Assembly: GCA_943704495.1 (NCBI GenBank)
Contig: CALSCR010000468.1
Span: 1-29,189, forward strand
Source: Pigoraptor chileana
Taxonomy: Eukaryota > Opisthokonta > Filasterea
DNA length: 29,189 nucleotides
Direction: 5' to 3'
Under the pieces are notes generated by a model, which saw nothing but the letters and a program-made list of their open reading frames with translations, was not told where the DNA came from and ran no database searches. The position numbers and the translations under genes are program-made. Position 1 is the stretch's first letter. Each line of letters begins with the position of its first letter. Shown here piece by piece: positions 1 through 10,256 of the stretch.

Positions 1-72
<72 letters not shown>
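1..72. repeat. (TG)36 dinucleotide microsatellite at the left edge
   Basis: Perfect TG repeat from the first base to about base 72. It lies downstream of the last visible helicase exon on the minus strand, so it is probably part of that gene's next intron, where it reads (CA)n in the sense direction. The true length is unknown because the window starts inside it. Confidence 0.97.
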
Positions 73-73
<1 letters not shown>

Positions 74-247
74 ATTTGATCAATGAGAACGGGACGCACA
101 ACTGCACTGCGCAACGACACACAACAATTGACGCATAAGCGCACGAGAGCGACAGAGGCTCCAATAAGTGGATATCTGGCGCTGTGTCTGTGCACAACAC
201 ACAGAGAGTGGCAAAGAAGCAGAAATGCATGGACACACATGACCCAC

Positions 248-3187
248 CAGCAGTGCAAGCGCCGCCTCCTCGTCGTCACCCGTGCGCACGAGTGCCGCAA
301 GAACCGATCGCCGCGGAAAGCCATACTAACATCAGCGAGGAAACGAAGACATCAATCGCGTGGCTTCTTAGTATAGGTTTGTTTTGGCGATGAATGCCAG
401 CCGATTGGAGGCTAATCCAAAAAGTCCGCCAAAACAACCCAAACGCAAACAAACGAGTGGGACGGAAGGGACTGTCCCGATTCGGGGCAACGGCCGCTGC
501 TCAACGGGATGACAAGTACATCCACACATCGATCGCAGTACACATGATACACCCCACCCACATAGGCACACCCAACGTAAGCGCACCCATCATCTACGAA
601 GAGGAATAATGTATCCGCACACGCATGTACACACAAATTCCACACGCACCTCCATGATACGTCGTGCAGTGTATTCTCTCGCCAGGGACACTGCATCGTG
701 CTTTTCGGCACGGAGATCGGCGGGGGGCGCGAGACCGGCGGGGAGGTCTTGCTCGGGCAGGTGCACACACAGCCACCCAATGGCGTCCTCACGTGACCCG
801 GTGTGCGCCAGGGCCTCGGCGGCGTGCGCGCGCACAAAGCCCAGCCGCACAAGCGCGTCGAGATCGTCGGGGGAGAGTGTATCGCCAGTGTGTGAGATGC
901 CATGGTGCCGTTGGTGATGCTGCATTAATGCAGGCGACGTGTTTTTTTTCGGTTCGGGTTGTTTTGGGGCGATGTGTAACAAGAAATGTTTCGTTATGTA
1001 CTGAATACATATTTGCGCACACACTCACAGCGAATTGGTATATCATGTGTCTAAACTAAACAGTGCACGCATGCAAGCCCGAGTGAGAAACGCAACGGCT
1101 TGCATCGCACGCCGAAGCACACGCACACTAATATACACACACACACATACACGTACTACTACATACACATACCACACATGCACATACATGCACATACATG
1201 CACACACACAGCACACACATCACATTACCTTCCGCTTTCTTTCAGTCGCATTCGAATTTGCCGCGTCGAGTTCAGCCTGCATGGAGCGCAGCAGCATTTC
1301 CAGCGACTCTCTCAGCTCGGAAGAGAGACGGACGGGGGGCGCGTCACCGTCAGAGTCCCTGCTGGCGCGATCGTCCGCCAGGCGCTCCTGCTGCCGCACG
1401 GCTGCCGCTTCCTGTCGGCTGCGGAGCTGGCGCACGCCATCAGGTACAAAGCGGGGCTGGTCGAACGGATCAGACCCGTTCTTGGGCCACCGGTACTCTG
1501 CTCGCACGGGCGTGTGTGTGTGTGTGTGTGTGGTAAGAGATACAGACAGACCTTGAGTACTCAAAACGCCTGAGGGATATCGACTCAAACTTTAGTGGAG
1601 ACACGTTCAGGATCCAGATCAGTGTCTCAGACGCTATGCTCATGGACCCCACAAGGCACAGCTAGAGAGTGAGATACCAATTCGCCCTCGACTTGGCAAA
1701 AAGAAACAAAAACTGTGTTACGTTAATCGTAAGAAGCAGATGCGCATTTTGCTTCACCTTGAATAAGTAGCCAAGCAACACACCACAACCCTACCCAACC
1801 CTTCCCCACGCCAGACCACACTGAGTTGCGTCCCTGCACTCACACACCTTCAGTGTCGACTTTGGGCTGCTTTTCCAACTCAAGCCAGTATTCTTTGGCA
1901 TCGGGGGGGAGGACGCGATGCATGGGCATGTGCGAGTTGACGCGGTGGAGGACGAAAACGGCCGCCTGCCCAGCACGCGTGGAGACAGCAAAACGTTGTT
2001 GGATTGAGAGGAGGAAGTGCAGCAAAGACATGCAGGATACAGAACATTATAACAGAGAAGCACTTCTGCACAAACACTCGGCACTGTCAAATGGAACTGT
2101 AGTGAACGCAATCCCAGCCATTTGAGGCAACACAACTTAAATGCAATGCACATGCACATACAAATACACACGTACACAGTCACACACTCACACACACTCA
2201 CACTCACACACTCTTACACGCGCACGCATACGCACACACCATGTGCTTTGCTTCCTGCCCATTCTCGTAGACATTGGGCGGCTCGAACACAAGCGTTCGC
2301 ACTTGCCGCGTCTTGTCTTCCTTATTCAGTCGCACTGTGACCCGGTGTCCACCGCCCGACACTTGCTTCTGTGATGTCAACGTGTGCTGGGTGTGAGTGG
2401 CATTCGGCTCTTGTTGTACGGTTGTGTGTGCTCTCACGCACGCACACGCAGCCCCGTTGATAGGAACAAGTGTTTGACCAGAGCACCAAGCGACAGCACG
2501 GCTACCGACGCGTAAACAGGCGAGCATAGCACAAGAGCAGTCGGCATGCCAACGTAGCATTCCCATTCTCACACAGGCGCACATATACCAGCATGACTGA
2601 CGCACAGATCCATATATATATATATAAAGCACACACATACACATATCACGATAGTGATTTGTGATGACGCACAAACAGGCATCAATATTCGCACACACCA
2701 GAATGAGCTCAGGCTTGTGCCATTTGCTGCGCTGGCACAGCTCGTTAAGCTGGGTGACGGCAGTTTTTCCCGTCCAGTTCTTGATTACATACTGCGATGC
2801 GACAACCACCAATTCGGAATACAGCACGATCAGAAGTCAAGTGTCACGTGCTCAGCGTTGCCTCAAAGGCAGACAGCACAGCGCGTTTGTTGCCACACGC
2901 ACCTTGGGCTCAGGCTGACCCTGAGGCGCACTGGCTGAGCCTCCGGCGGCTGCCGGACCAGGACTTTCCGCCTTGGCTTTAGCCTTCTTTGAGCCCGCAA
3001 ACACAATAAAGTCGTCGTCTGCCTGCTTCTCCTTGTCCTTCTTTGCATCCTTGCTCTTTCCCGCGGGAGCCGCCGCTGATGGGGTGGCTGTCGCAATTGC
3101 CTTCCCTTTGCCTTTCCCGCCACTTCCTGTGGCGGGAGGCGCTGCTGCGGCACTCGGGGCGGACGACGACCCTTTCGACTTGCCCAT
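248..3187 (-). CDS. DHX57/YLR419w-type DEAH-box RNA helicase, N-terminal part (3' end beyond window)
   Basis: Exons in transcript order: 3187-2903, 2791-2699, 2368-2240, 1965-1848, 1497-1229, 919-650, 325-248. All introns are GT-AG and phases join cleanly, giving 414 residues. Residues 1-95 are a Lys/Ala/Ser-rich tail. A double-stranded-RNA-binding-like region follows (NWTGKTAVTQLNELCQ, then KPELIL, then GGGHRVTVRL), running into QEAKHMAAVFVLHRVN and the linker LPPDAKEYWLELEK. A charged helical stretch precedes a UBA domain (LDALVRLGFV, then AIGWLCVHLPEQDLP) and a second UBA-like segment (GFPRRSVLAALVRTGDDEE). This dsRBD-like then UBA order is that of yeast YLR419w and DHX57/plant DExH7, not DHX29, where UBA comes first. 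The RWD, DEAH core and OB-fold expected next are off the left edge, so RNA helicase activity is inferred from family. Start: first ATG of exon 1, about 120 nt below a TATA-like stretch. Least certain is the 5' end of exon 2, which could extend upstream. Confidence 0.85.
920..1228 (-). other. Helicase intron 5 with GT-rich tract next to the 5' splice site
   Basis: The donor is AAG followed by GTAATG and the acceptor is TTAATGCAG. In the sense (minus) direction a tract of TG and TGTATG repeats fills plus positions 1126-1228, starting about 10 nt after the donor. No coding segment is seen inside. Confidence 0.75.
1511..1532. repeat. (GT)n microsatellite in helicase intron 4
   Basis: GT repeat on the plus strand, so CA repeat in the transcript. 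It ends about 10 nt upstream of the exon 5 acceptor, where a polypyrimidine tract would be expected. The acceptor itself is GAGCAG, offering two AG choices. Confidence 0.9.
2155..2239. repeat. AC-rich tract in helicase intron 3
   Basis: CACACT/CACACA-type repeats on the plus strand, reading GTGTGTGCG then GT-rich sequence in the transcript. The tract begins at the exon 3 donor itself and extends about 85 nt into the intron. Confidence 0.85.
2612..2627. repeat. (TA)n short microsatellite in helicase intron 2
   Basis: A short run of alternating TA inside the 330-nt intron between helicase exons 2 and 3. No function is apparent. Confidence 0.85.
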
Positions 3188-3305
3188 CTTTCTCTTTTAC
3201 CGACAACTACGCCGCGGATCGCCAAAGATAATCAAAGGCTTCACAATTAACCTCTACAAAAGCATCTTTTCGTGTTTGTTCTGTTCACGGGGGGAAAGAT
3301 TGTGA

Positions 3306-3312
3306 TTATATA
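3306..3312 (-). promoter_or_regulatory. Possible TATA-like element of the helicase gene
   Basis: The minus strand reads TATATAA about 120 nt upstream of the helicase ATG at 3187. Position and sequence suit a TATA box, but AT-rich stretches like this occur by chance and the lineage's promoter rules are unknown. Confidence 0.25.
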
Positions 3313-3347
3313 TCGAAATGACTCTTTGTGCGATCCAGCGGATCTCA

Positions 3348-3478
3348 GCTGTGCCAGTCGCTGACGGACGGCGGGTTGCCACGGGTTAGGGTTGGGTAAC
3401 ATCCGATTCTGTTAGGGTTGGAAACCGGCTGATTCACAAGTAACACCAACCGACTTCCGCCGTCAGCAGGAGCACAGC
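3348..3478. repeat. Imperfect inverted repeat enclosing two telomere-like motifs
   Basis: The left arm (3348-3374) contains GCTGTGC and GCTGACGG with CGGCGG; the right arm (3457-3478) contains CCGCCGTCAGC and GCACAGC. The arms are inverted, imperfect by a few bases, and separated by 82 nt. The loop holds GGGTTAGGGTTGGG at 3383-3396 and GTTAGGGTTGG at 3411-3421. On the helicase sense strand these read CCCTAACCC, resembling plant telo-box promoter elements. It could be a promoter element, a small hairpin element or an interstitial telomere relic. Confidence 0.7.
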
Positions 3479-4797
3479 GCAGTGTGGAGTAACTGGCAAA
3501 TGGCATTGCTGCTACTCACTCCGAGGTTGGGAAGTGCTGCTACAATGATCCACTGCATCTGATCCGTATTGCGTCTGATTTTTACACCCTATCAACGTTA
3601 ACAGTTTTACCACCCCTGGTTTTACTGCCGAATATCCGGTCTGCCGGAGGGACAAAAGACCGTCGGCGAGCTTAGTTTCACCTGCTTAGTTTCGTCACCA
3701 TGCAATCTTTTTTTCTCACAGGGGGACAGCCATGCAACCCTCGCGTCGTGCATATTTTTCCTCCATATGGGGGCACACTGTCCCCATAACCCCTCGCGTC
3801 GTGCATAAATACAATACACACAAGATCGTGCTTATTAACAAAGACCAAGTGTGACGCTTGTCGGAAATCTCAGCAAGCATTGCTCCAGATAAGACCCCGA
3901 GTCCGTACTCCGCTGCAACAGTCTCTAAACGAATATTTTTTTGTACACTGAGGACATTGATCCACTGGCTTGGATAGATATGGTATCACATACGGGGCAT
4001 ACGGAGTGTACTAAATTGATACATGAGTGTGTAAGAGTACTGTTTGTCGGTGGCCATACAGGTTCCGTATTGGAGACGTTGACTGTGTATGTGGGCTTGT
4101 GTGTATATGCCGGGGCCGAGGGCTACGGTGGTGTCGTGAATACGGAACGGAGTGGAGTGTTCTTGACACCATAGTCCTCCCTTACACACAGATTGGCCCT
4201 TTTTTTCAAGACCAACCGTAAGCCTGGTACTCTGAATGAATGATGCCGCACAAGGCAGTCCACAGCACAGCAGTCTCAGTGCTGCGTCGCCACAACCGGC
4301 ATCTGGCTTGTTCCCTTCAGACACGCCACACTTCGTCTGTCAGAAACGTTATTCATTGAAAACTCTACAGCATTTCTATGGTGGCAGTCCCTCTCAAGCA
4401 ACAAAACGTCCGTCGGAGATGACCTTGTTGGTGTTCAGTGGGTGCACTGTTTGCACCTCTGAAGTCGTTAGTGTCCTGCTCCACTTCGTGTGCGGTTGCC
4501 ATGGATCACGGTCCATAAAAGGCAATCAGGGCATTCACATGCCAGATTTGGGCAAGACGGTGTATGAGCCTGTTGAGGATAAGTGATTGATTGGGCCTCA
4601 GTGAGAGACGCACACAGTTCATGAACAGAAACAACACATTGTACCATGTTGTGAAAAATTATTAAGCAGCAAAAGACAGATTAGTGCGGGGCGTGCTCGG
4701 TGACGGCGACAACAAAGGTCGTTTGGGTAGCAATGAGGCGCACCGGGCTTTCGGTTGCCTTGACGACTGCATAGCGCTGCACAGCATCGTGCGATAA
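3479..4797. other. Intergenic region with no recognised gene
   Basis: More than 1.3 kb between the helicase upstream region and the kinesin 5' repeats. Reading frames are short (longest about 116 codons, 4236-4586) and match no family I know. Composition is more AT-rich than the coding exons. It holds the direct-repeat/hairpin feature at 3738-3807 and a twice-repeated GCTTAGTTTC near 3668-3695. It presumably carries the regulatory DNA of both divergent genes. Confidence 0.6.
3738..3807. repeat. 17-bp direct repeats flanking a short hairpin
   Basis: CCCTCGCGTCGTGCATA occurs exactly at 3738-3754 and again at 3791-3807. Between them, TATGGGG (from 3766) and CCCCATA (to about 3787) form a 7-bp inverted stem around a loop of about 9 nt. 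The layout could be a protein-binding array or the footprint of a duplicated segment. Confidence 0.8.
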
Positions 4798-4878
4798 GAC
4801 AGTCGCAGGCGATAGACAGTCGCAGGCGATAGACAGTCGCAGGCGATAGACAGTCGCAGGCGATAGACAGTCGCAGGC
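4798..4878. repeat. 17-bp tandem repeat (4.8 copies) upstream of kinesin ATG
   Basis: The unit GACAGTCGCAGGCGATA is repeated perfectly at 4798-4814, 4815-4831, 4832-4848 and 4849-4865, with a 13-nt partial fifth copy to 4878. It ends 9 nt before the kinesin ATG. The unit is not a multiple of three and puts a stop (4864-4866) in the kinesin frame, so the array is non-coding and lies in the 5'UTR or core promoter. Confidence 0.95.
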
Positions 4879-4887
4879 CAAGCAGAC

Positions 4888-7800
4888 ATGATGCTCTCTG
4901 GGAAACTGAGTGCGACGGTGGAGCCCCTTGAGGAAGGAGCCGCCACCGACGCCACGACCACGAATGAGGGGGCTGCTGCTGACCAGCGCGATGCCCGTGG
5001 AGAACGCGCTGGCACGGACGCAAATGACGGCGGAGGTGAGCACAAGACGGAGCTGTCGCCCCCTCCGTCGCCAATGAACATACGGGACATCAAGGAGAGC
5101 CAGTTTGACGGCACTCGGAATGTGCCCCCTCCGAAGCCCTCCCCACGGGCGTCGGAAGATGCAAAGATTGGGAAGCATGGTGTCAAGGGCATGACGGCGA
5201 CGGTGGCGCCCACGGACCTTGAGCTAACGACGCCCAAGATATCAGTCGATCCGCTTGGTGAGCAACACATCTTTCTCTCTTTCGCTCACGTTTTTTGGAG
5301 TGCGTTTGAAATGCTTGAATCCTATTTCATCCCGCGCTTGCAAAAATTGTTTTTAAGTTTGCATTTTATTCGCCAGAGTGCCGATGGTGACGGAGCCGTG
5401 TTTCCATCCCGCTCCATGTGCCCCTGCAGAAGCGTGGAAGGACGAGCACCACGGCTCAGACAATCAGAGCATTGGGTCTTCCGTCGCAAGCGGCCAACAA
5501 AAGCAGCGCGGGGGAAAGAGGAAGGCACACGGCCGGCGACTTGCAGTTGAAACGCACGCCGACGGCGGCTCTGTGTCGTCGCTAGATGATCTCTCCCGGC
5601 CTGCATCCGGGCGCCACGCTCACAAGGGGCGCGTGCGCAACAGCAGCGCCAAGAGCAAGGCATCGTCGGAGGGATCGGCGGAGGCAAAGGGAGTGTCGCG
5701 TGAGTCTGATGCCGCCGTCGGTGCTGCGGCGGGGGATGCGGCGGTGTCTCCCATCGCCGCGGAAAAGCGCATTGTGTCAGAGCTTGCCACCGTGCGGCAA
5801 GCACGTGCGTTTGTTCCGCTAGAGGTTGTCACAAAGAAGATTGCGTCGATTGTGGGGGACATGACGTCCATGCGGCAGCGGCACTTAGAGATTGTGCGCG
5901 GGATGGAGGAGAGCTTTGGTGACATTGAAACGCGCACCCGCTCCCATTATGTTGCGTTTGTCGCTGCGTTGAACGAGAAGCACGCTGCCAAAGCCGCCGC
6001 CCTGCGTGCCGGGCTCAAGCAGCTCGCCGTGGAGGTGCGCCGGCGTCAGGGTGATGCGGATGCGGCAACAATGAGTGTGCGCGCGCGCTCAGATGAATTG
6101 GCGCGAGAGAACAGGGACCTCCTGGCGAAGATGCAGCGCGAGCACGACGAGTTCAAGGCCAGCACTGAGCTGCGCATGGCAGACATGTCTGCCCAATTTG
6201 ACAAGGAGCGTGCTCGCATTACTGCAGACGCCGCCGGTGAACGATCCCAGGCCAATGTGGCTGCGGGAGCAGAGGCGGAATCCCTGAAGGCGGCGCTGGC
6301 AGAGTCACGTGCTGAGATTGTGCGCCTGAGTGCTGCGCTGGCGAGTGGTGGCGGAGGGGTCGCCGCATCCGGAGGAGACGGGGGTCGCCCAACCGTCCGC
6401 TTTGCAGATGCGGAGATCGAGCGTCCACCACCCGTTGGGGAGACAAAGATTGTCGAGGTTTACGTTCCTGTTCCGATGGCGAGTGCGCCACCTCCCCCGT
6501 TGCCTCCCGTGGGCCTGTCGCTTGAGGAGGCTGCAAAGATAGAGATGGAGAAGAAAGATCTTGCGTTGCGGCTGGAGGCCTCGCGTTCAGACGCAGAGTC
6601 CCTCAGGAAGGCTTACGAGGCGCTGGAGGCACAATTCAGGTCTGTCGTCGCCGTCGTGGATGCCGGGGGCGTTGCGGCACTCGCGCCTGCCATAGATGAG
6701 CGCATTGCGGCCGTTGAGGCACCGCTTGAGGAGGCGCGCGCGGCTGCGCAGGCCAAGGCGGAGGAGGTCGAGGGGTGGGAAAAGGCCTTTCGCGACGAAG
6801 AGGGGCGCGCGCCACGCGAGACCGACAAGGCGCTGGTCCGCTCCATCTTCGATGAGCGCGACCGGATGCAGAAGGAGTGCGAGCGACTGGAGGCGGAGGT
6901 GACGATGCTGCGAAACCTTGCGGCGGGAAAGGGGCCTGTGATTGCCCCTGCGCCGCAGCCCCCGACCGCCGACGACGCGGCCAACGCTCTCGCGCGCGTC
7001 AACGAGGGCCTCACCGCTCGCCTTGCCGCCCTTGCCGTCGAGAACGAAAAGCTGCGGGATATTGCGTCGTCGCAACCGCAGGGATTGGACCCAGAAGCGG
7101 TCGAGGCGGAGCTGCGGCGCTCGCTCGACGCGCAGTCCCAGGCATACAAGGCAGAGATTGAGCGGCTTGGGGTGGCTCTCGCCGCGTCGTCGCCGCAGTC
7201 GGCGTCATCGGCATCAGCAGCGTCGGGCTCGGTGGTGTCTGCCGGTGACCCTGAGTTTCGTTCGCGGGCAGCCAAGGCGGAGGCGGCTGTGTCTGCCAAA
7301 GCTGGTGAAGTGTCTCGTCTGGAGCAGCGCGTGAGGGAGCTAGAGGAGGCGTCGCTGTCGGCGCTTCCTGTTGATGCTGCGGCAGAGTTGCGCAGGGCGA
7401 TGGAGCGCCTGTCTGCGGTGGAAAGGGATGCCGCCGCGGTCCGTGAGGCTGCGGCGCAGAAGGATGCCGCCATCGCCTCTCTCGAGCTGCAGTTGGACGA
7501 GGCGCGCGAGGAGGCACTGCTTGGCGGCGGCGGTTCCGGGGACGGCGAGGGATCGACCACTGCCGACGGAATGGAAATGTCAATGCGGGTGAGCTCTCTC
7601 GAAGGACGGCTGAAGGATGCACTCGCGGAGAGAGACGCATTGCAGACGCGCATGGATGAGATTGAGGCTGCGGGTGGCATGTCTGCGGCCGTGCTTGCGG
7701 ACATTGCAAACGACGCCTCTGCAAAGGATATGATCAAGCGCGTTCAGGGCGAAGTGGCTGCCGCAAAGAAGCAGACCCGCGAAGACGCCCAGAAGATCAA

Positions 7801-10222
7801 ATCGCTCACACGCGACCTGCGCATGGCGGAGGTCAAGGCCACGCAGGCGGCGCAACAGGCTGGTGCGGCGGTGGCGTCGTCGGCAGGAAGCAGTGGTGGC
7901 GGCGGCGGCGGTGCGTCCAGCAAGGACATTATGGTGATGGAGAAGAAGCTTAAGGACGCGACAAAATCGCTTGAGTTGCACAAGGCGCGCTACGAGAAGA
8001 CCAACAAGGAGCTCGAGGCGGCGAATGCGGCGCTCGCCAAGCTCCAGAAAGAAATGCGTCAGCTGGAGGAGGTTGCGAAGAAGGACCATGACGAAGTGGA
8101 GCGGCTGACGGTTGCGGCTGCGTCGGCGGTGGAGGCCCTGGCGAAGGTGCAGGAGCTGCAGAAGGAGCTCTCGGCCCTCAGAAAGGAGAATCAGACGCTT
8201 TCCGAGAACTACAAGAGCGAGCAGACGCTGCGGAAAAAATACTACAACGTTATTGAGGACATGAAAGGAAAGATCCGCGTGTACTGCAGGGAGCGACCAA
8301 TGTCACAGAACGAGATCAAGGTATGGCGCTTGCATGATCTTTCCCGTGTGGTTGAGCCTCACGAGGACATAGGCTGATATGCTCATAGAATATGCTCATA
8401 GCCGGGAGATGGGCTATGGTGTGTGTGTCTGTGTGTCTGTGTGTGTGTGCATGTGCGTGTGTAGGCATCTGACCATTGAAGCACCTATTGCCGCACATTT
8501 TTTTCTTTGCTCACTGGTGGGTGTTGTGTTGTCATTTTTCGGTATTGCAGGGCGGATACAAATCCGTGTGTGCGTTCCCAGACGAATACACAATCGTCAT
8601 TGACTCTCAACGAGGTCCAAAAGAGTTCCAGTTTGACCAGGTCGGTATAATTGAGCCCTTGTCTGCGATTTGCTTGCGTGCTGTTCTGCCTTTGTTGACA
8701 CGTCCGGGAGGGTCCGCTTGCTCTGAGTTTGCGCGCCACACAATTGCTGAGTGTGCATCACCGTTGTTTGTCCCGATTTGTTTGTTTGCAGGTGTTTCCT
8801 CACGAGGCGTCCCAGGAAAAGGTGTATGAGGAGGTGCACAACCTCATTCAGTCTGCCGTCGACGGCTACAACGTCTGCATTTTTGCGTACGGACAGGTGA
8901 GACTTCTACACTGCGGTCATTCTGCTCTATTGATTAATACTCGCATGCGGACAAATACACACGCGCACACGCACACTTTTCTATGCATGCATACCCACAT
9001 GCACTCCACACACTAATATCCTACGTCCTTGTAATGATGGCTCCTCAGACTGGCTCTGGAAAGACTTTCACGATCGTGGGTCCACCACACCTTCCTGGCA
9101 TTGTCCCGCGCGCGATGGACGATATATACGCGACCATTGAGAAGAACAAGCACAAGTTTTCGTTCACTGTCGAGTGCTACATGCTGGAACTCTACAACGG
9201 TATGCCTCTGCCTCATCGTTGCTAAGCACGCATACCCAGCACTGATTCGACACAGAAGAATACACATCTAATGACGACTTGGGCACACACAATGCGTGCG
9301 CATCTTGCAGACAATCTCGTGGATCTCCTGACGACAACGCCTGACAAGCAGGTGAAGTTGGACATCAAGAAGGACGCAAAGGGACTTGTGTACGTTGCGG
9401 GCTCTGTGTCCCGCCCGGCAAGGACGCGCGCAGACATGCAGGCTATATTCGACGAGGGCACAAAGAAGCGCCACGTGTCGTCAACCAACATGAACTCTGA
9501 GAGTTCTCGGTCACATCTTGTCTTCTCCGTCATTCTTGAGAGCACAAATCTGCAGACAGGCATCGTACTGAAAGGAAAGGTGTGTGTGTGTGTTTGTTTG
9601 TATGTATGTGTGCGTGTGTGTGCGTGATGATCTCGTGCGCCTCGCTGCTTCTTCTCCGTCAATGAGGTCGTCACTAATGCTGTCTGCTTCTTCTCACACA
9701 CATTGTCATCCATCGCCACCCCCAGTTAAGCCTTGTGGATCTTGCCGGGTCGGAGCGCGTGGGCAAGACTGGTGCAACAGCAGAGCGTCTGAAGGCACGT
9801 TTAATTCTCTCTCGCCTGCCTGATTATTTGCACTGTGCGATTTGTACTGCAGACTTGGCGAGCGATCATGGCCTCTGTGGTTGCGATTGATATTCTGCAA
9901 GCGTCTTTGGGTGCTTTTTGTGTCCGTTATTCGTGTGTCTCATAATCCCCCCCCCCCCACGTGAGCAGGAAGCCCAGTCGATCAACAAGTCGCTCAGTGC
10001 GCTCGGTGACGTCATTTCTGCTTTGTCGACGGGCGAATCGTTCATTCCCTACCGAAACAACAAGCTGACCCTCCTCATGAGCGACTCACTTGGTGCGTCA
10101 CGTGACCAACGGTCGCGTCTCGCCCTGTTTCTAAGTGCAGTTTGCTGTTTGCTGTCTTTAGATGGGGAGGACAATGGTGTAGAGTAGAGTGGAGTGGGTG
10201 GGGAGTAAGGAGTGGGGATTGC

Positions 10223-10256
<34 letters not shown>

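Noticed and set aside
3348-3478. Telomerase RNA template candidate
   Set aside because: A CCCTAACCC-like string on the minus strand is present, but no pseudoknot, promoter or other expected element can be shown; kept only as a remote alternative.
4236-4586. 116-codon plus-strand frame in the intergenic region
   Set aside because: No recognisable domain, ordinary length for chance, no clear splice or start context.
6613-7737. 374-codon minus-strand frame
   Set aside because: Antisense to the kinesin coiled-coil exon; Ser/Ala/Arg-rich as expected from GC-rich shadow frames, with no known domain.
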